From contig OY855908.1 in NCBI GenBank assembly GCA_963693305.1, positions 3,896,501 to 3,960,500 on the forward strand: 64,000 nucleotides of DNA. The letters run 5' to 3'. The stretch is from Meandrina meandrites (taxonomy: Eukaryota; Cnidaria; Anthozoa; Scleractinia; Meandrinidae). Of this stretch, positions 36,241 to 47,164 are shown piece by piece. Position 1 is the first letter of the stretch; every line of letters starts with the position of its first letter. A model generated the notes under the pieces. The model made no database searches and was not told where the DNA came from. It worked only from the letters and a program-made list of their open reading frames with translations. A program made the position numbers and the translations under genes.

Positions 36241-36365
36241 CCGTCATCCATTCAACTGAAGCACTCCGTCCGCCATATTTGTTTTGCTTGGTAACCTGGC
36301 CAAGTGTAATAATAAGTAATCAAATGACGAAATATCGACAGTCCAGAGGTCATTACTTGTTCAAA
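36241..36365. promoter_or_regulatory. bidirectional promoter shared by BBS12 (-) and COQ10 (+)
   Basis: Only 125 bp separate the two divergent start codons, so 5' untranslated regions and promoter must be compact or overlapping. GTTTTGCTTGGTAAC at 36281-36295 resembles, in the BBS12 direction, an RFX X-box (GTTACC, three-base spacer, CAAAAC) with about one mismatch in the second half. X-boxes are typical of ciliary genes, but this match is imperfect. Confidence 0.6.
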
Positions 36366-39300
36366 ATGGCGGCGGTCGGGATGCGAAAGTCCTTGCCGCT
36401 GTTCCGGCATTCTGGAGTTATCTGGCAAGCAAACAGGTACTTGAAATATTCACTAGCTAAAGATACGAATATCCTTGGCTTTGCAGTGTTTTTTTCATTC
36501 GATGATCTCGTTTTTAACTCTAAAATGTTTTTTTTCCACAGGTCGTTGAGGTTGTGTTGTTGCCGGTTATCACCCGGTTTTGAAGCGTTACTGCGAAATA
36601 AAATCTACAGCTCTCATGAACCTAAAGGCACCAACGTTAGCGTAGTACCAAAAAGAAATTTAATAGGCTCTTTTATTCCCAATCCACTCAGTTCTTCCAA
36701 GAGGAAAAAGTATTCTGAGAGACGAATTCTTGGGTGAGTTCAGCTGATCGTGATAGAGCTCTAGCTAGAAGTTTATGTATTCTTTTAAGCCTATATTAGG
36801 CTTCATTAAATATAGTTAAGCTTCTGCTTACGTAGCTAAATATAACGTTAAGCTTAAACTTGATTCAGTTGTCGATTTAATAGTCAGCGTATCCAGTCTA
36901 AATCGTCTGTTAAAATTTGTTTATATTCTACTATTGGGGTACACAGTTTGTTTGTGGCAAGCAACATGGGCCAAAAACTTGGAACAAGTTGCATTCTTTC
37001 AACAATTTTCTTTCAACATCCAAGAGCAGGAATAAAAAAAACAACAGTGACATTGCACATTTTAGACAAGTAAGAATCCACCTCCCCCCCCCCCCCCCCC
37101 CCCTTCCCTGTTCGTTCCAGGTGCAGAGGATATTGACAAACTGTACCCACTGAACCTCTTGGGAACAGAATTATTTCATTGTATAGCGACAACTATGGTT
37201 GGGAAGTTTCCATAACAGTAAATTGTATGCATCGAGACATAGTCACAAGGCTGCATATTATTACTTTTTGCTAAAAGGACACATGTCCGACTAAGGCCCA
37301 GTTCAGAAGTGGTGCTTCTGCCGTGCCAAACTTAATTGCAATTAGGTTCGACTGTAGCACAGCACAAACAAAACTCTGATTCAGACATCATGCCAAATTC
37401 AGGATTTACAGAAATCACCTAACAGTGGTGATTAAACAAAAATAGCGCAGTAACTGCCCAGTCAAAATACATTAATATAATAAATTTATAAATTTTTGTT
37501 TGGTATGGCAGAAGCACAACATTTGAATCACTCCCGTGCCAGAGTCGTGTAGCATGGCAGAGCTTGTCGAACTTTTGCCGAACTGAACTTTAAGCTTGAT
37601 TCAGACACCATACTTCTACTGTGCTTTTGTCAAACTTAATTTCTGAATTTAGTTCAGCACAGCAAAAGCATGACGTCTGAACTGGGCCTTAGTCACCATT
37701 TTGGTCAGACAAAACAAAAGTGTGGTTGGACTTTATTTTTGACTCAAAATTTTCACAACATAAATGTACATTCAAGAGAAGCAGGGTATAATCCAGGGAC
37801 GTAGCTAGGATTTTCCAAAGGGGGGATCACACTGTGTCACACCCAGGGTACTTACATGGTCCACTACAGATGTTCGGTCCTGAAAATGGAGTATGTAACT
37901 ACCTAGCACTGGAAACTGGCACGTTTATTCTTCGGATTCGCACTTTTTCAATACCTGAATTATAAGGTTTGTATGTTGTTTACTTAAAAATGTTTCTCAC
38001 AAAGGTGGGTGGGGGGGGGGGGGGGGAGAGGGTGGTCACAGGCACCTCAGGACCCCTCTGGGTATGCCCCTATAATCAAATTATGATCCAGCTCACCCTA
38101 CATTCACATACAAACTCATCTGCAAACTGATATTAATTATAGTCATTTATGATTGAAACAAAATTGGCTGGACATGATGCCTGACTACAGTTGATATTTT
38201 TCCAGACATGGGCAAATTTTGGTCAGCCATTCCAACTATTATTTACTATTAACAGTCCTGTGGTCCTGTGGTCAACTGCATATTTATCTATTTTGTTACC
38301 CATCTTTATATATTTTCCAAGAACTATATTTTTTCTCTCATCAGTTACTCAATGGAGGACATGTATGCAGTTGTATCAGATGTCGATGACTACAAACACT
38401 TTGTCCCTTGGTGCCGGGACTCAGTAGTCTTGGCCAGGAAACCAGGTTATCTGAAAGCCAAACTAGCGGTTGGCTTTCCACCAGTGATGGAAAAGTATAG
38501 TTCAGTTGTAACCATGGTCCCACCAAACTTAGTAAAGGTATTTACTTCATTTGAACTCTTGTTCATAGCTTGAAGCAAGTAGGAGTCTCAGGGTTAGTGG
38601 TGAGGGGGGGGGGGGGGGGGGGGGGCAATCTTAGATATAATTTAAATGACAATAAATGGCAAAGACCTTTTTGGGTGTTAGATTTGGGATCTGAGGACTT
38701 TTACAGATATGTCCAGGATTGAATGCTGATGAGTGATGAGTTGCAATCCCTTTATAATAAGCATCACAAAGTGTCTTCGTTGATAAAGGTTCACCTGAAC
38801 ACACATAATTCTGTCTGGCTGGCTTCATTTACACTTTCCTGTGACCTTAATTTCCTCCCCTCCCCTCCCCTTTCCCCTTACACTAGGAGTATTGCTTCTC
38901 CCCAACCCTCCAAGTTAAGACCATTTTAGTCGCCATGGCGACTAAAATTTTGGAGCTGGCGACTAAATTGGAACCCAAGTCGCCAGCATGGTGACTAAAA
39001 TTGAGAAGAAGGATTGAAAGCGTGAGCCTGATTTAGCGACTAAAATTTTTCACTGGCGACCAAACTTAAGCAGTCGGTGGCCAAACTTGAAGGGTTGCTC
39101 CCACTGAATGGGATTCTAGTTCATCATGAACTGATAATGTTTTTGGCAGGTTGCCCTGGCAACAGTTTTCTACTGCCCACATTTAATCTGTGTTTTGGAT
39201 TGACATTTTTTTAATCTATGGCAGGCTGAATGCACTGATGGTGAGATGTTTAATTATATGAAGACTGTTTGGAAGTTCAGTCCAGGTTTACCAGGAAACT

Positions 39301-40774
39301 CCAATACTTGTACACTGGACTTTTATGTAAGTCAGTTAGGTGTGAAAAGGTTTCAATTAAAATTGTAAGTAAGCAGCTGGCTTGAGTGGAATAGCTGACT
39401 TTTTTGAAAGAATCTTGCTTAAATTACTTCAATTTAGGCTAAAAAGTAGCCAACTTCTCTAAGGAAAGTAGAACAAAATAGCCAACACTTTTTATTGGTT
39501 TGTTGGTGCTTTATATTCAGTACTCAAACAGCAGTCACTTACTGTTATTTACTATTATTTTGTTACTTAATGATAAAAATCAGTTAGGTCGTGGTTCATA
39601 CATTCAGGTGAAAATCATGGAAATTTATGGCTTAGGTTTGCAAACTTTTGTTTTAGACTCTGCAGTGTTTCTCTGAGGAGAAAGAAGAAACAAAATAATG
39701 TTTGTGTTATTTAAAAATATGGGCAGTGATGAAAAAGGTCATGCAGTGAAAACTCTGGGAATTGTTTTGATGAGTGGGAACCCTGTGTATTAGTGCACAG
39801 GTGTGCACCCTAAACAAACACCAAATTTGCCAAACCAAGACAGCTGCTTCCACGAGGTTAACAGCAATTTGATTTGGTTACTGGTAGTTGGATCGGGTTT
39901 AAGCTCTTTTCTTTCGGTCAGTCGTGTATTTTGCAATGTCAAGTCTGAAACTTTTATTTTTTCTACCTTGCAGATAGAGTTTGAGTTTCGATCTATTCTT
40001 CATTCTAAGCTGTCAACTGTGTTCTTTGATGAAGTGGTGAAAAAAATGGTGAAGGCATTCGAAAAGAGGTGTTACTATCTCTATGGACCAGGCCATCTCT
40101 GCAACACTGTTAAATCTAGAACAGTACCTGCAGGTATGAAAAGCTGACCTTCAACAACAATATTTATGTATCAGTATAATAGGGTAAGCCTGCATTTCCA
40201 CTGTAGTAATCATCCAAAATTCCAGAGCTTATTCTGGGAAAAATTCACGAAGGGACTAGAAGTATTGCCTCATAGGTGGAGTGTTTGCCCATTGCAAGGA
40301 GGTCCAATGCAGGTTTCCCCTTTTGACTGATGTTGATCTTACAATTAATCATAATTACCCAATTATATACTTGGAACGAGAGAAGCCCTGAAGGGCTACA
40401 TGTGAGTGTCATATAGAAATGCACAACACAATGCCTCTAGCCAGTGCTTGAATCTGGAATCTCCAACAAAGGGCTAATACTTGAAACATCAACTTTTCAA
40501 AGTTTGCCTTTGTGACTTATTTACCTTAACTTGCAGTTAATAATCAAAGTGTCTCAGTGGCCCACTGACACAGAACAACAGTTTCTTTTGAAACTGTTAA
40601 CTTTGTTCATCAACTTGTTCTAAAGTCCAGCATGCTGATCATCATGAACAACCTCTGATCCAAATTCTCAGAAATGTAGCATGTCCAAGCATGTGCTATG
40701 AAAGTCTGATTTTAATCTTTAAAATTGACATCTAGTAATAATGACATTTTTTGTTAATTTTAGGCGCAAGATGA
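36366..40774 (+). CDS. COQ10: COQ10 coenzyme Q-binding protein, six coding exons
   Basis: COQ10 is a mitochondrial START-fold protein that binds coenzyme Q and is needed for its proper use in respiration. Coding exons: 36366-36436, 36542-36733, 38345-38537, 39225-39326, 39974-40133, 40764-40774. GT/AG junctions and phases agree; 729 nt give 242 residues, normal for the family. Residues 1-45 are rich in Arg and Leu with almost no acidic residues ([21 protein letters not shown]), as expected for mitochondrial import. Family signatures: [64 protein letters not shown], and SILHSKL with [17 protein letters not shown]. The last exon adds only three residues. AATAAA at 41096-41101 is a likely polyadenylation signal. 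Start ATG 36366 has context AAAATGGCGG. Introns contain two MITEs and three poly(C)/poly(G) runs. Confidence 0.95.
37292..37691. mobile_element. 400-bp MITE in COQ10 intron 2
   Basis: Ends TAAGGCCCAGTTCAGAAGTG and complement CTGAACTGGGCCTTA, bounded by TA, fitting a TA target duplication. Internal phrases about TCTGCCGTGC and CAAACTTAATT recur in both directions. A partial copy is at 20220-20434. Confidence 0.75.
37790..38080. repeat. probable dispersed repeat with poly(G)
   Basis: Starts near CCAGGGACGTAGCTAGGATT and ends near CTCTGGGTATGCCCCTAT, with a run of 16 G at about 38011-38026. No second copy in the window, so the call rests on composition. Confidence 0.35.
38902..39097. repeat. 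MITE-like repeat with GGCGACTAAA motifs
   Basis: Edges CAACCCTCCAAGTT and AACTTGAAGGGTTG are inverted. The interior repeats (T/G)GGCGACTAAA or its complement at least six times. In COQ10 intron 3. Confidence 0.6.
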
Positions 40775-41101
40775 CATCAGTAGAACATGACCTTTGGGTG
40801 CAGTATGGATGCCATCCTTCTAATAATTAGCAATCACACTAAAGAATGATATTTATAAAATTATTTTAAGACAGTCTTATTCAATGCAAACTATTTGTAA
40901 CTATGTTGTATCTACGGGCTACAAAAAGGACAATGGAACAACTGTGGGAACACTCTAAAAATAATAATATTGTTGGTTTAGACACAGCAAGCTGTCATTA
41001 AAATTTTAAGATACTAAAATGCTTAATCAGTTCAAAAGCTATCCCCATACCAGCAGTTGTATTGTTTTATTTTTAAGGTCCACATTAAGAGTGTTAATAA
41101 A

Positions 41102-44100
41102 AATTAAATATGCAGGGCTTTCAATAAGACCTGGCAACCACTGGAAATCCATGGGATTCCTGTCGTGAATTCATCACTGGCTAAAATTCATTCAGTGCCC
41201 AATACAGGGAAGATATTTTCAGCATTTTATATTGACCTCTGATGGGTGTCATCCGAAACCCATATCAATTGAAATGTGCAACTCCCTATGATTCGTATTG
41301 TACAAAGTGTTTGCCCATTGGTTCCCATTAAGTACCATATTTGGAAAATCATGAGAAAAAATCAACCAGTCAGAATTGCAATATTTTGATTAAATTCACA
41401 GCGCATGCTAGCACATGCTGAATGGTGTAGTCTTTTTGAACAAGCTTGGTTGAATTAAGTTGAACTTGGTTAAATTCTTCCGTTTCATCATCATTAAGTA
41501 GTCTGGATCTACGTTCAATTGTATAAACTTTATGAATTTCTTTAGTTGCTGTAAGAAATTTGCTGCATTTAGGTCAGAATTCAAGTTTCTTACCACAAAA
41601 CTGAAAATGTTGCTTGGCTTAACTGAATATTCCAACGCTGTGAGCACGCATTACACCTTTCCACCCCTTATGAGATTCTGGTGTCGCACAGTGCCAGTCA
41701 CTTATTTAAAAGTCTATTGAAAGGCCTGATTACACTTATTTTAATGATTTTATAGCCATGTGAAGGTAGTGATGGTAAACCATATAACAGCTAGTGTACA
41801 GCAAATTGCAAAATATGAGGACCTCTTGAATATAACTGTTGAAAACTGCAATTCTCTTTTGAAATTGGAAAATTTAGACTTTTGGCACACTGCTTGATTG
41901 ATATGGTTGTTAATTGAATGTATTAGTGGGAAGTTACCTAATTTATTTATTGTGATAATGCAATGTTATGTGTATGAAGTATGTTGTAGCATTGAAGTGT
42001 TTTCCCTAATCATTTGGAGGTACAAGTGTCAGTTTTGGCATGATATCTTCTTTGAAGCAATTGTGTGAACAAATACCTCATGTTGCTTAGCAACTTCTGG
42101 GACTAAAACTGTGGGTTTGGTCACTTCTCGGAGAAGTGATCACGCTATCAACTGGCACTTGTTCCCCCGACTGTAATGTGCATTGCAAAACCAAAGGTCT
42201 TAATAGGCAGTCAGGTATAATTTTATGACAAAGTACTTTGGAATGCTGCAATTCAGAGAGCGCTCAGAAAAGACTACCTGACCCAGGATCAGTTCTCCAT
42301 GCCGGCTTTCGATACAAGTTCTGAGAAATTGGTGGTGCATCAAGACACCACCCCACCCCACCCCCCCTGGTTTATGATATTCTTTCTTATCATCTCTCGC
42401 CTCTTCCGGTTGGTAATGAACTGATATTGCCATGGAAACTGGTAGTTATTTTCTGTCATGTCATACTTTAATGTTTAGCCTCAAACTGTGGAAATGCGGT
42501 GGGCTGGTTCCCACATTTTGTACAAACTTCGCCCTTTCTTGACAAAATATATTAGACCTCGCAGTCATAATGTATGGAAATAATATAATAATTGTAGCTC
42601 TTTTTTATGCAATAAACTTACTGATTCATGTCAGTTATACTTGTGATATTTCTTTGCCTTTCTGTTCCAGGGAGACCCACATATTAAGACAGGGAGGCTG
42701 TCTGTATCACTTAGAGTTGTAAATTAAACATTTTCCTTTCATTTCGGTTGTTAGGAAAAAACTAAAATTTTTAGCCGTCGAGGTGTCATGAAAAGCTACA
42801 CGTGACGAAATAAGAAAAACACTCCCACTGCGTTGGCAGTCCAGACTGATCAGGAATATTAAGGGAATCTCTTTTAGGGGTAAAAAAAAGCGCGGGCCAC
42901 TCTCAGATTGGTTCATTTCAGGGGTTTAATTTAAATTCCCGTTTCAGCGTCCTCACTCCTCTCGTATGAAAGCCCCCTCCCCCCCCCCCCCCCCCCCCCT
43001 AACCGGCTGTTTGTTTGGGTGTGAATACAGGTGTTCCAAACAGGTTTGTGTGGGGTATTGGCTTCTGGAGGGGAAAAGAGCATGCACTGAACACCTTTAC
43101 GTGTGGCCCATTGTCTATTTAAGAGGCAATGACAAGCCACAGTCAGAAGCAGTGGCAACGCCTTAGGGTTCTGCCTACAAAACAATTTGGATACCCTGCA
43201 ATGTAGATAAATGTACACCAACCAATGCTATTTAAATTAAAAGACATGTAAAAAGAGTAACTCAGAGAGGGCGAAGCAGGGTGGGGGTGGGGGTGGGGGG
43301 CGGCTGTAGTTGCCCCCTTTTCCTCCCCACCCCAACGAAAATTTTGGGGAGCCGAAAGTATCGCTAGCGCGGCATAAAATGGGTTTGACAAAATATGCAG
43401 TCTCATATCTTTTCACAAATCGTTTCATCAGAATCGAGCTAAGCGAAAAGTATGATATAACACTTTCAACAAAACTCCTGCCACGAAAAGTTCACCTGGA
43501 GAGGACCATTAACTGCTAAGATTGTATGTCGCATCGGCCACTTCAAAACATACATTTTCTGCCCTTCGACGATTCAAGAACTACCTTAGAAGTACCATCA
43601 AGTGTCTGGACAACTACCTACTCATGCATTGCCGCAAATCGATTTCGTACATGGACACTAGCTGTTGAAGAGACACCGTCAACCAATGTCCTTTGCGAGA
43701 CTCTGTTGTTGTTTTCGATGTTGCACTAACATATCAGCCAAATCACACCAAAAATGAGACATTTAAATCAGCTAAAGAAAAAAAATTAAATTCTGGAGAT
43801 ATCGGGCGTTAAAAACACAACATGCAATTTGATGAATGTTATCCCTTCCACAAAAGATCCGTAATTTCTCATTACAGAAATTACGCAAAGCATGATGGTT
43901 GACGATGTCCCTTTAATATTGCAAAGGCGTTTTCTTGTGCCAATGAACTACGCAAAGGTCATTTTGGGAAATTTGAGTAGGGGTATGCGCTTGGCTTGGT
44001 GTACGATAACCCCCACACCCACCCCGCGTTCCAGAACGTTCTGTCGCCTCTGTCAAAGAAACGAGAGCACTAGAACAAGAATAAAAAAGAACACATTGTC

Positions 44101-44470
44101 AATAACACTGCGCCAGTACAGGACGTACAGTTGTTTGCCAAGACTACCGCTTCTAAGACCCTTTTCTAAAACCCTTCCATGCATTGAGAATTAAACCGTC
44201 CATTGTTATCCACCTAGATTCTCGGCTCGTCATTTGATTTGTCAGTTCTCTTTTTATAAAGTTTTCTTACCAGAGGCTTGCTCATTCTCGCTTCAAACTC
44301 TCGCAAAGTTTGAAGCGGCGAGACCCGGGAGTGGCGTTGGATTTTTGCATTTAACCGCTGTGAAGGGTACACCAAGGAAAAAAAATGGTCACCTTAAGCG
44401 TGATCCGATGGTAACGCGCCAGTGTGATTCAGATCCAAGACGCACAGGAACCTGATCCGAGACGCAGAAC
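41102..44470. other. intergenic region, no gene seen
   Basis: Lies between the COQ10 polyadenylation signal and the presumed 3' end of the minus-strand array gene. Contains the dispersed repeat 41114-41240 (shared with 23885-24040), a run of about 21 C at 42979-42999 and a G-rich (GGGGGT)n tract at 43279-43300. Open frames are short with no recognisable motif. Confidence 0.45.
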
Positions 44471-44643
44471 ATGATTTAATAAACGTTTTATTAAAATTAA
44501 AAAAACACTCTCTGCTTTAATTTCAGCAGAAATTTTACAAACACTCGTTCCCGAAAACTGCATCATAAAAATACACTCTTTACAGTCGTATTACAAGGCA
44601 TTCTCTTTAAAAAAAATTTGTTTCAATCACGTTGATACAGAGC

Positions 44644-44697
44644 CTAAAAAAGGCGCTTTAGACGGTTAGTTGGGGACTTCTCATCAATGTCGGTTAC
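44644..44697 (-). CDS. possible terminal exon of the array gene
   Basis: Acceptor-like TTTTCAG precedes a phase-0 frame encoding VTDIDEKSPTNRLKRLF and stop. AATAAA-type signals occur further on at about 44470-44490 in the minus direction. The phase would follow a B exon directly (B exons end in phase 0), but not the donor-like CCAG/GTTAGT at the end of the 45401-47164 exon, which is phase 1. It may therefore be used only in a transcript that skips that exon, or not at all. Confidence 0.35.
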   Translation of the reverse strand, partial: VTDIDEKSPTNRLKRLF

Positions 44698-45400
44698 CTG
44701 AAAACGTGAAATATATATATTTCAGCACAAAAACATAAAAATCATAAGATTGCACAAAAACATGTCACTTATCACTCGTCAAAAAAAGAAACATCTTTGT
44801 TTAGTTGATTGTCCGCCTTGCCCCACCTGCACGAGTAGAGAAGTTCGTGCGACTAGTCGGTGCAGTAAGGCCCGGGGTAAGGCCCCTTCGCTTGAACATT
44901 TCGTCAAAACGTCTAGTCGCAGGTCTCAATTTATTTGAGAGGATGCGACTTGAATTTTTCCAAGAAATCAAATTGCTTTAAATTCCCCGGGACTTGTGCC
45001 CAAAAATTACGGTCGGCACATACGAGACGACAAGTGCTCAGATTTCCGCCCAAAAGGGTCAAGATTTATGCCTTATTTCGACCAACTCGACTTATATATT
45101 GCAGTAGCCGCGTCGCCAGGACACTCGTGCCAACTGGGCATTGGTGATGGACCGTTTAGAGCTAACGATCATATGGTACAAGACTTTGTGACATCGAGCT
45201 AGTCACACTTGTCGTGAATGCCCCATGCCCAGAGCGGAGGTTGCTCTCCAGAATGGCTTCTTTTATACCATAAGACCGTTACCACAATATTATTGTGCTA
45301 GACATTGTTTTAACCAAGTGCTTCCTACCAAAGCCTTGTTAAACAAACTTTGCTAAAGCAATGCAGTTAATAAGCCAAATGGAAAACTGAACTTTCATTA

Positions 45401-47164
45401 CTAACCTGGCCATGGAGGCCTGGTCTCGATACTCATGAGGCTTGGTATAGGCATACTACGGCTATGGGTATCTATCTCCATCAAGGGTCTGAGGGTCGAA
45501 CCACTGTTGACTCGAGGTGCGGTGCAAACACTCATAAGGCTTCTAACGTTAGGGCTACGAGGAACTGAACGTCTGCTAACGTGACCCATCGGCGGCCTAA
45601 TATTATCGGCATAATGCACAGGAGGTCTGCTTCCGTTGCTCACAAAGGGTCGGACGGTACTACGAACCGGACGTCTGGTATCAATTCGTGTGCTATTTCT
45701 GACATTCGGACTATTGGCCATTGGGAGCCTTGTGTCAAAAATGGTGGGCACGATTCGCCCCGTGTGAGACCTTGTACGCACTGTACGCCTGGTCTCACCA
45801 CTGGTAGGGCAAGAGGGCAGATGACGTAATGCGTCGTCAGTGCTCGTAGCCTTCATCGGCTCATCGCTAGCGGCTGCCAAAAGTCTCCTTCCACTACTGG
45901 AAGACGACGACAGCTTAGTCACATCGTTTGTATACATGACAGATGTGGTCTCACCGACAACAATGCTTGACATATCGATGTTGTCGTCATCGACCACAGA
46001 GGAAATGTTGTCACTGCTGCCAGTTGTGTATTTGACGGTTGTTGAGGATACTGCTGACTGTTTGACATCGGCGTTAGGTGTCTCCAAGGGTTTGCCCAAG
46101 CCCCGGACTGACGCTAACGACTTAGCGGGTTCTTCATCAAGTCTGGACCGCTTTGTCATGTCATTGGAAATCGTAGACCCATCGATCTCGTTTTCTGTCG
46201 TTAAGGGCACTGTCGAATCCTTGCATTTCGCAGGTTTGCTCTCGCTGCAACCAGATTCTTCAGGAACTATAGAGAGCTTTGCCAAACCGTCCGCAATTTT
46301 GAACTCCTTGTGATCTCTAATAGCTAGCAAGGGACTACAGCTGCTTCCTCTGTTGGGAGGCAAAGAATCGTTGACTAGATGATTCGTATTCCCATCAGTA
46401 CTTTCGTCGCAAAGATCTCCTTGTAAAGACCTCGTTTCTGTACTGGAAAACACCGAAACCTTGACGACATCGTTTCTATCCACGACAGATGTAGTCTCAC
46501 GGCTCACAGCGGGCACAGAGGAAGTGGCGATGCCGCCAACTTTGATGAGTGTCTCTTTCGCTAAAGGCACTGTCGACGCCTTGCACTCCGAAGGTTTGCT
46601 CTTGCTGCAACCGGATTCGTCAGGAAGTATAGAAGGCCTTGCGAAACCGTCCCAAGTGTTGCACTCCTTGTCATCTGTCGTAGCTAGCAAGGGCCTACAG
46701 CTGCTTCCTCGGTTGGGATCCTCATCGGTCCTTTCGTCACCCACAGCAAGGGCAGATGGGTAGATCTTGCCATCGACCACGGAAGACATGCTGTTGCCGT
46801 CAGCTCTTGTTGAGCCCTTGGTCGTTATAGAGACTGTTGAGTCCTTCACTTGGCCATTCGGCCTCTCCGAGGGATTAGTCCCTACCATGTACGGCTCATT
46901 AATGTCCTCGACATTCATGGACGCCTTTGTTTCATTCTCAGTTGCTCTCAACTGCATGCTTCCTTTTTTCGTAGGCATGTTCTCATCATCAGTGACATCG
47001 AGGCTTTCGTTTGAGGCAGGAAACGGCTGTGGCTTTATGTGGTGGTCGGTACCAGTAGTGGACCCGGTTTTATTGGTGGTAGGTGTAGACGGCTCGAGGT
47101 TCATACTTGGATTTCTCTCCAGGCCGCCCGGCACTAGCTGCATACTGTTGGACGGTGCATAGTC
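45401..47164 (-). CDS. last (or penultimate) exon of the array gene with long disordered tail
   Basis: Begins exactly like an A exon (GACTATGCACCG after TTTACAG; DYAPSNSMQLVPGG) and keeps the A pattern for about 70 residues to ENMPTKKG. It then runs on in frame to a total of 587 residues and a TAG at 45401-45403. The extension contains two copies of a roughly 120-residue block (PNRGSSCRPLLA...DESGCSKSKPSECKAS and PNRGSSCSPLLA...EESGCSESKPAKCKDS), then a Ser run and an Arg/Pro-rich C-terminus (RRPVRSTVRP, RPPMGHVSRRSVPRS). A donor-like CCAG/GTTAGT lies three codons before the end, so splicing onward is possible. Confidence 0.75.
   Translation of the reverse strand, partial: DYAPSNSMQLVPGGLERNPSMNLEPSTPTTNKTGSTTGTDHHIKPQPFPASNESLDVTDDENMPTKKGSMQLRATENETKASMNVEDINEPYMVGTNPSERPNGQVKDSTVSITTKGSTRADGNSMSSVVDGKIYPSALAVGDERTDEDPNRGSSCRPLLATTDDKECNTWDGFARPSILPDESGCSKSKPSECKASTVPLAKETLIKVGGIATSSVPAVSRETTSVVDRNDVVKVSVFSSTETRSLQGDLCDESTDGNTNHLVNDSLPPNRGSSCSPLLAIRDHKEFKIADGLAKLSIVPEESGCSESKPAKCKDSTVPLTTENEIDGSTISNDMTKRSRLDEEPAKSLASVRGLGKPLETPNADVKQSAVSSTTVKYTTGSSDNISSVVDDDNIDMSSIVVGETTSVMYTNDVTKLSSSSSSGRRLLAAASDEPMKATSTDDALRHLPSCPTSGETRRTVRTRSHTGRIVPTIFDTRLPMANSPNVRNSTRIDTRRPVRSTVRPFVSNGSRPPVHYADNIRPPMGHVSRRSVPRSPNVRSLMSVCTAPRVNSGSTLRPLMEIDTHSRSMPIPSLMSIETRPPWPG

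Noticed and set aside
44826..44851. Small exon (TCGCACGAAC...GTGCAG) that would link the large array exon to 44644-44697 in phase
   Set aside because: Phase fits, but a 26-nt exon with a weak acceptor can be found by chance; no independent support.
43200..45200. Several 60-100-codon frames between COQ10 and the array
   Set aside because: No conserved motif, overlapping on both strands, consistent with chance.
45840..47162. Long plus-strand frames opposite the last array exon
   Set aside because: Mirror images of a low-complexity minus-strand exon; no start context or splice continuity.
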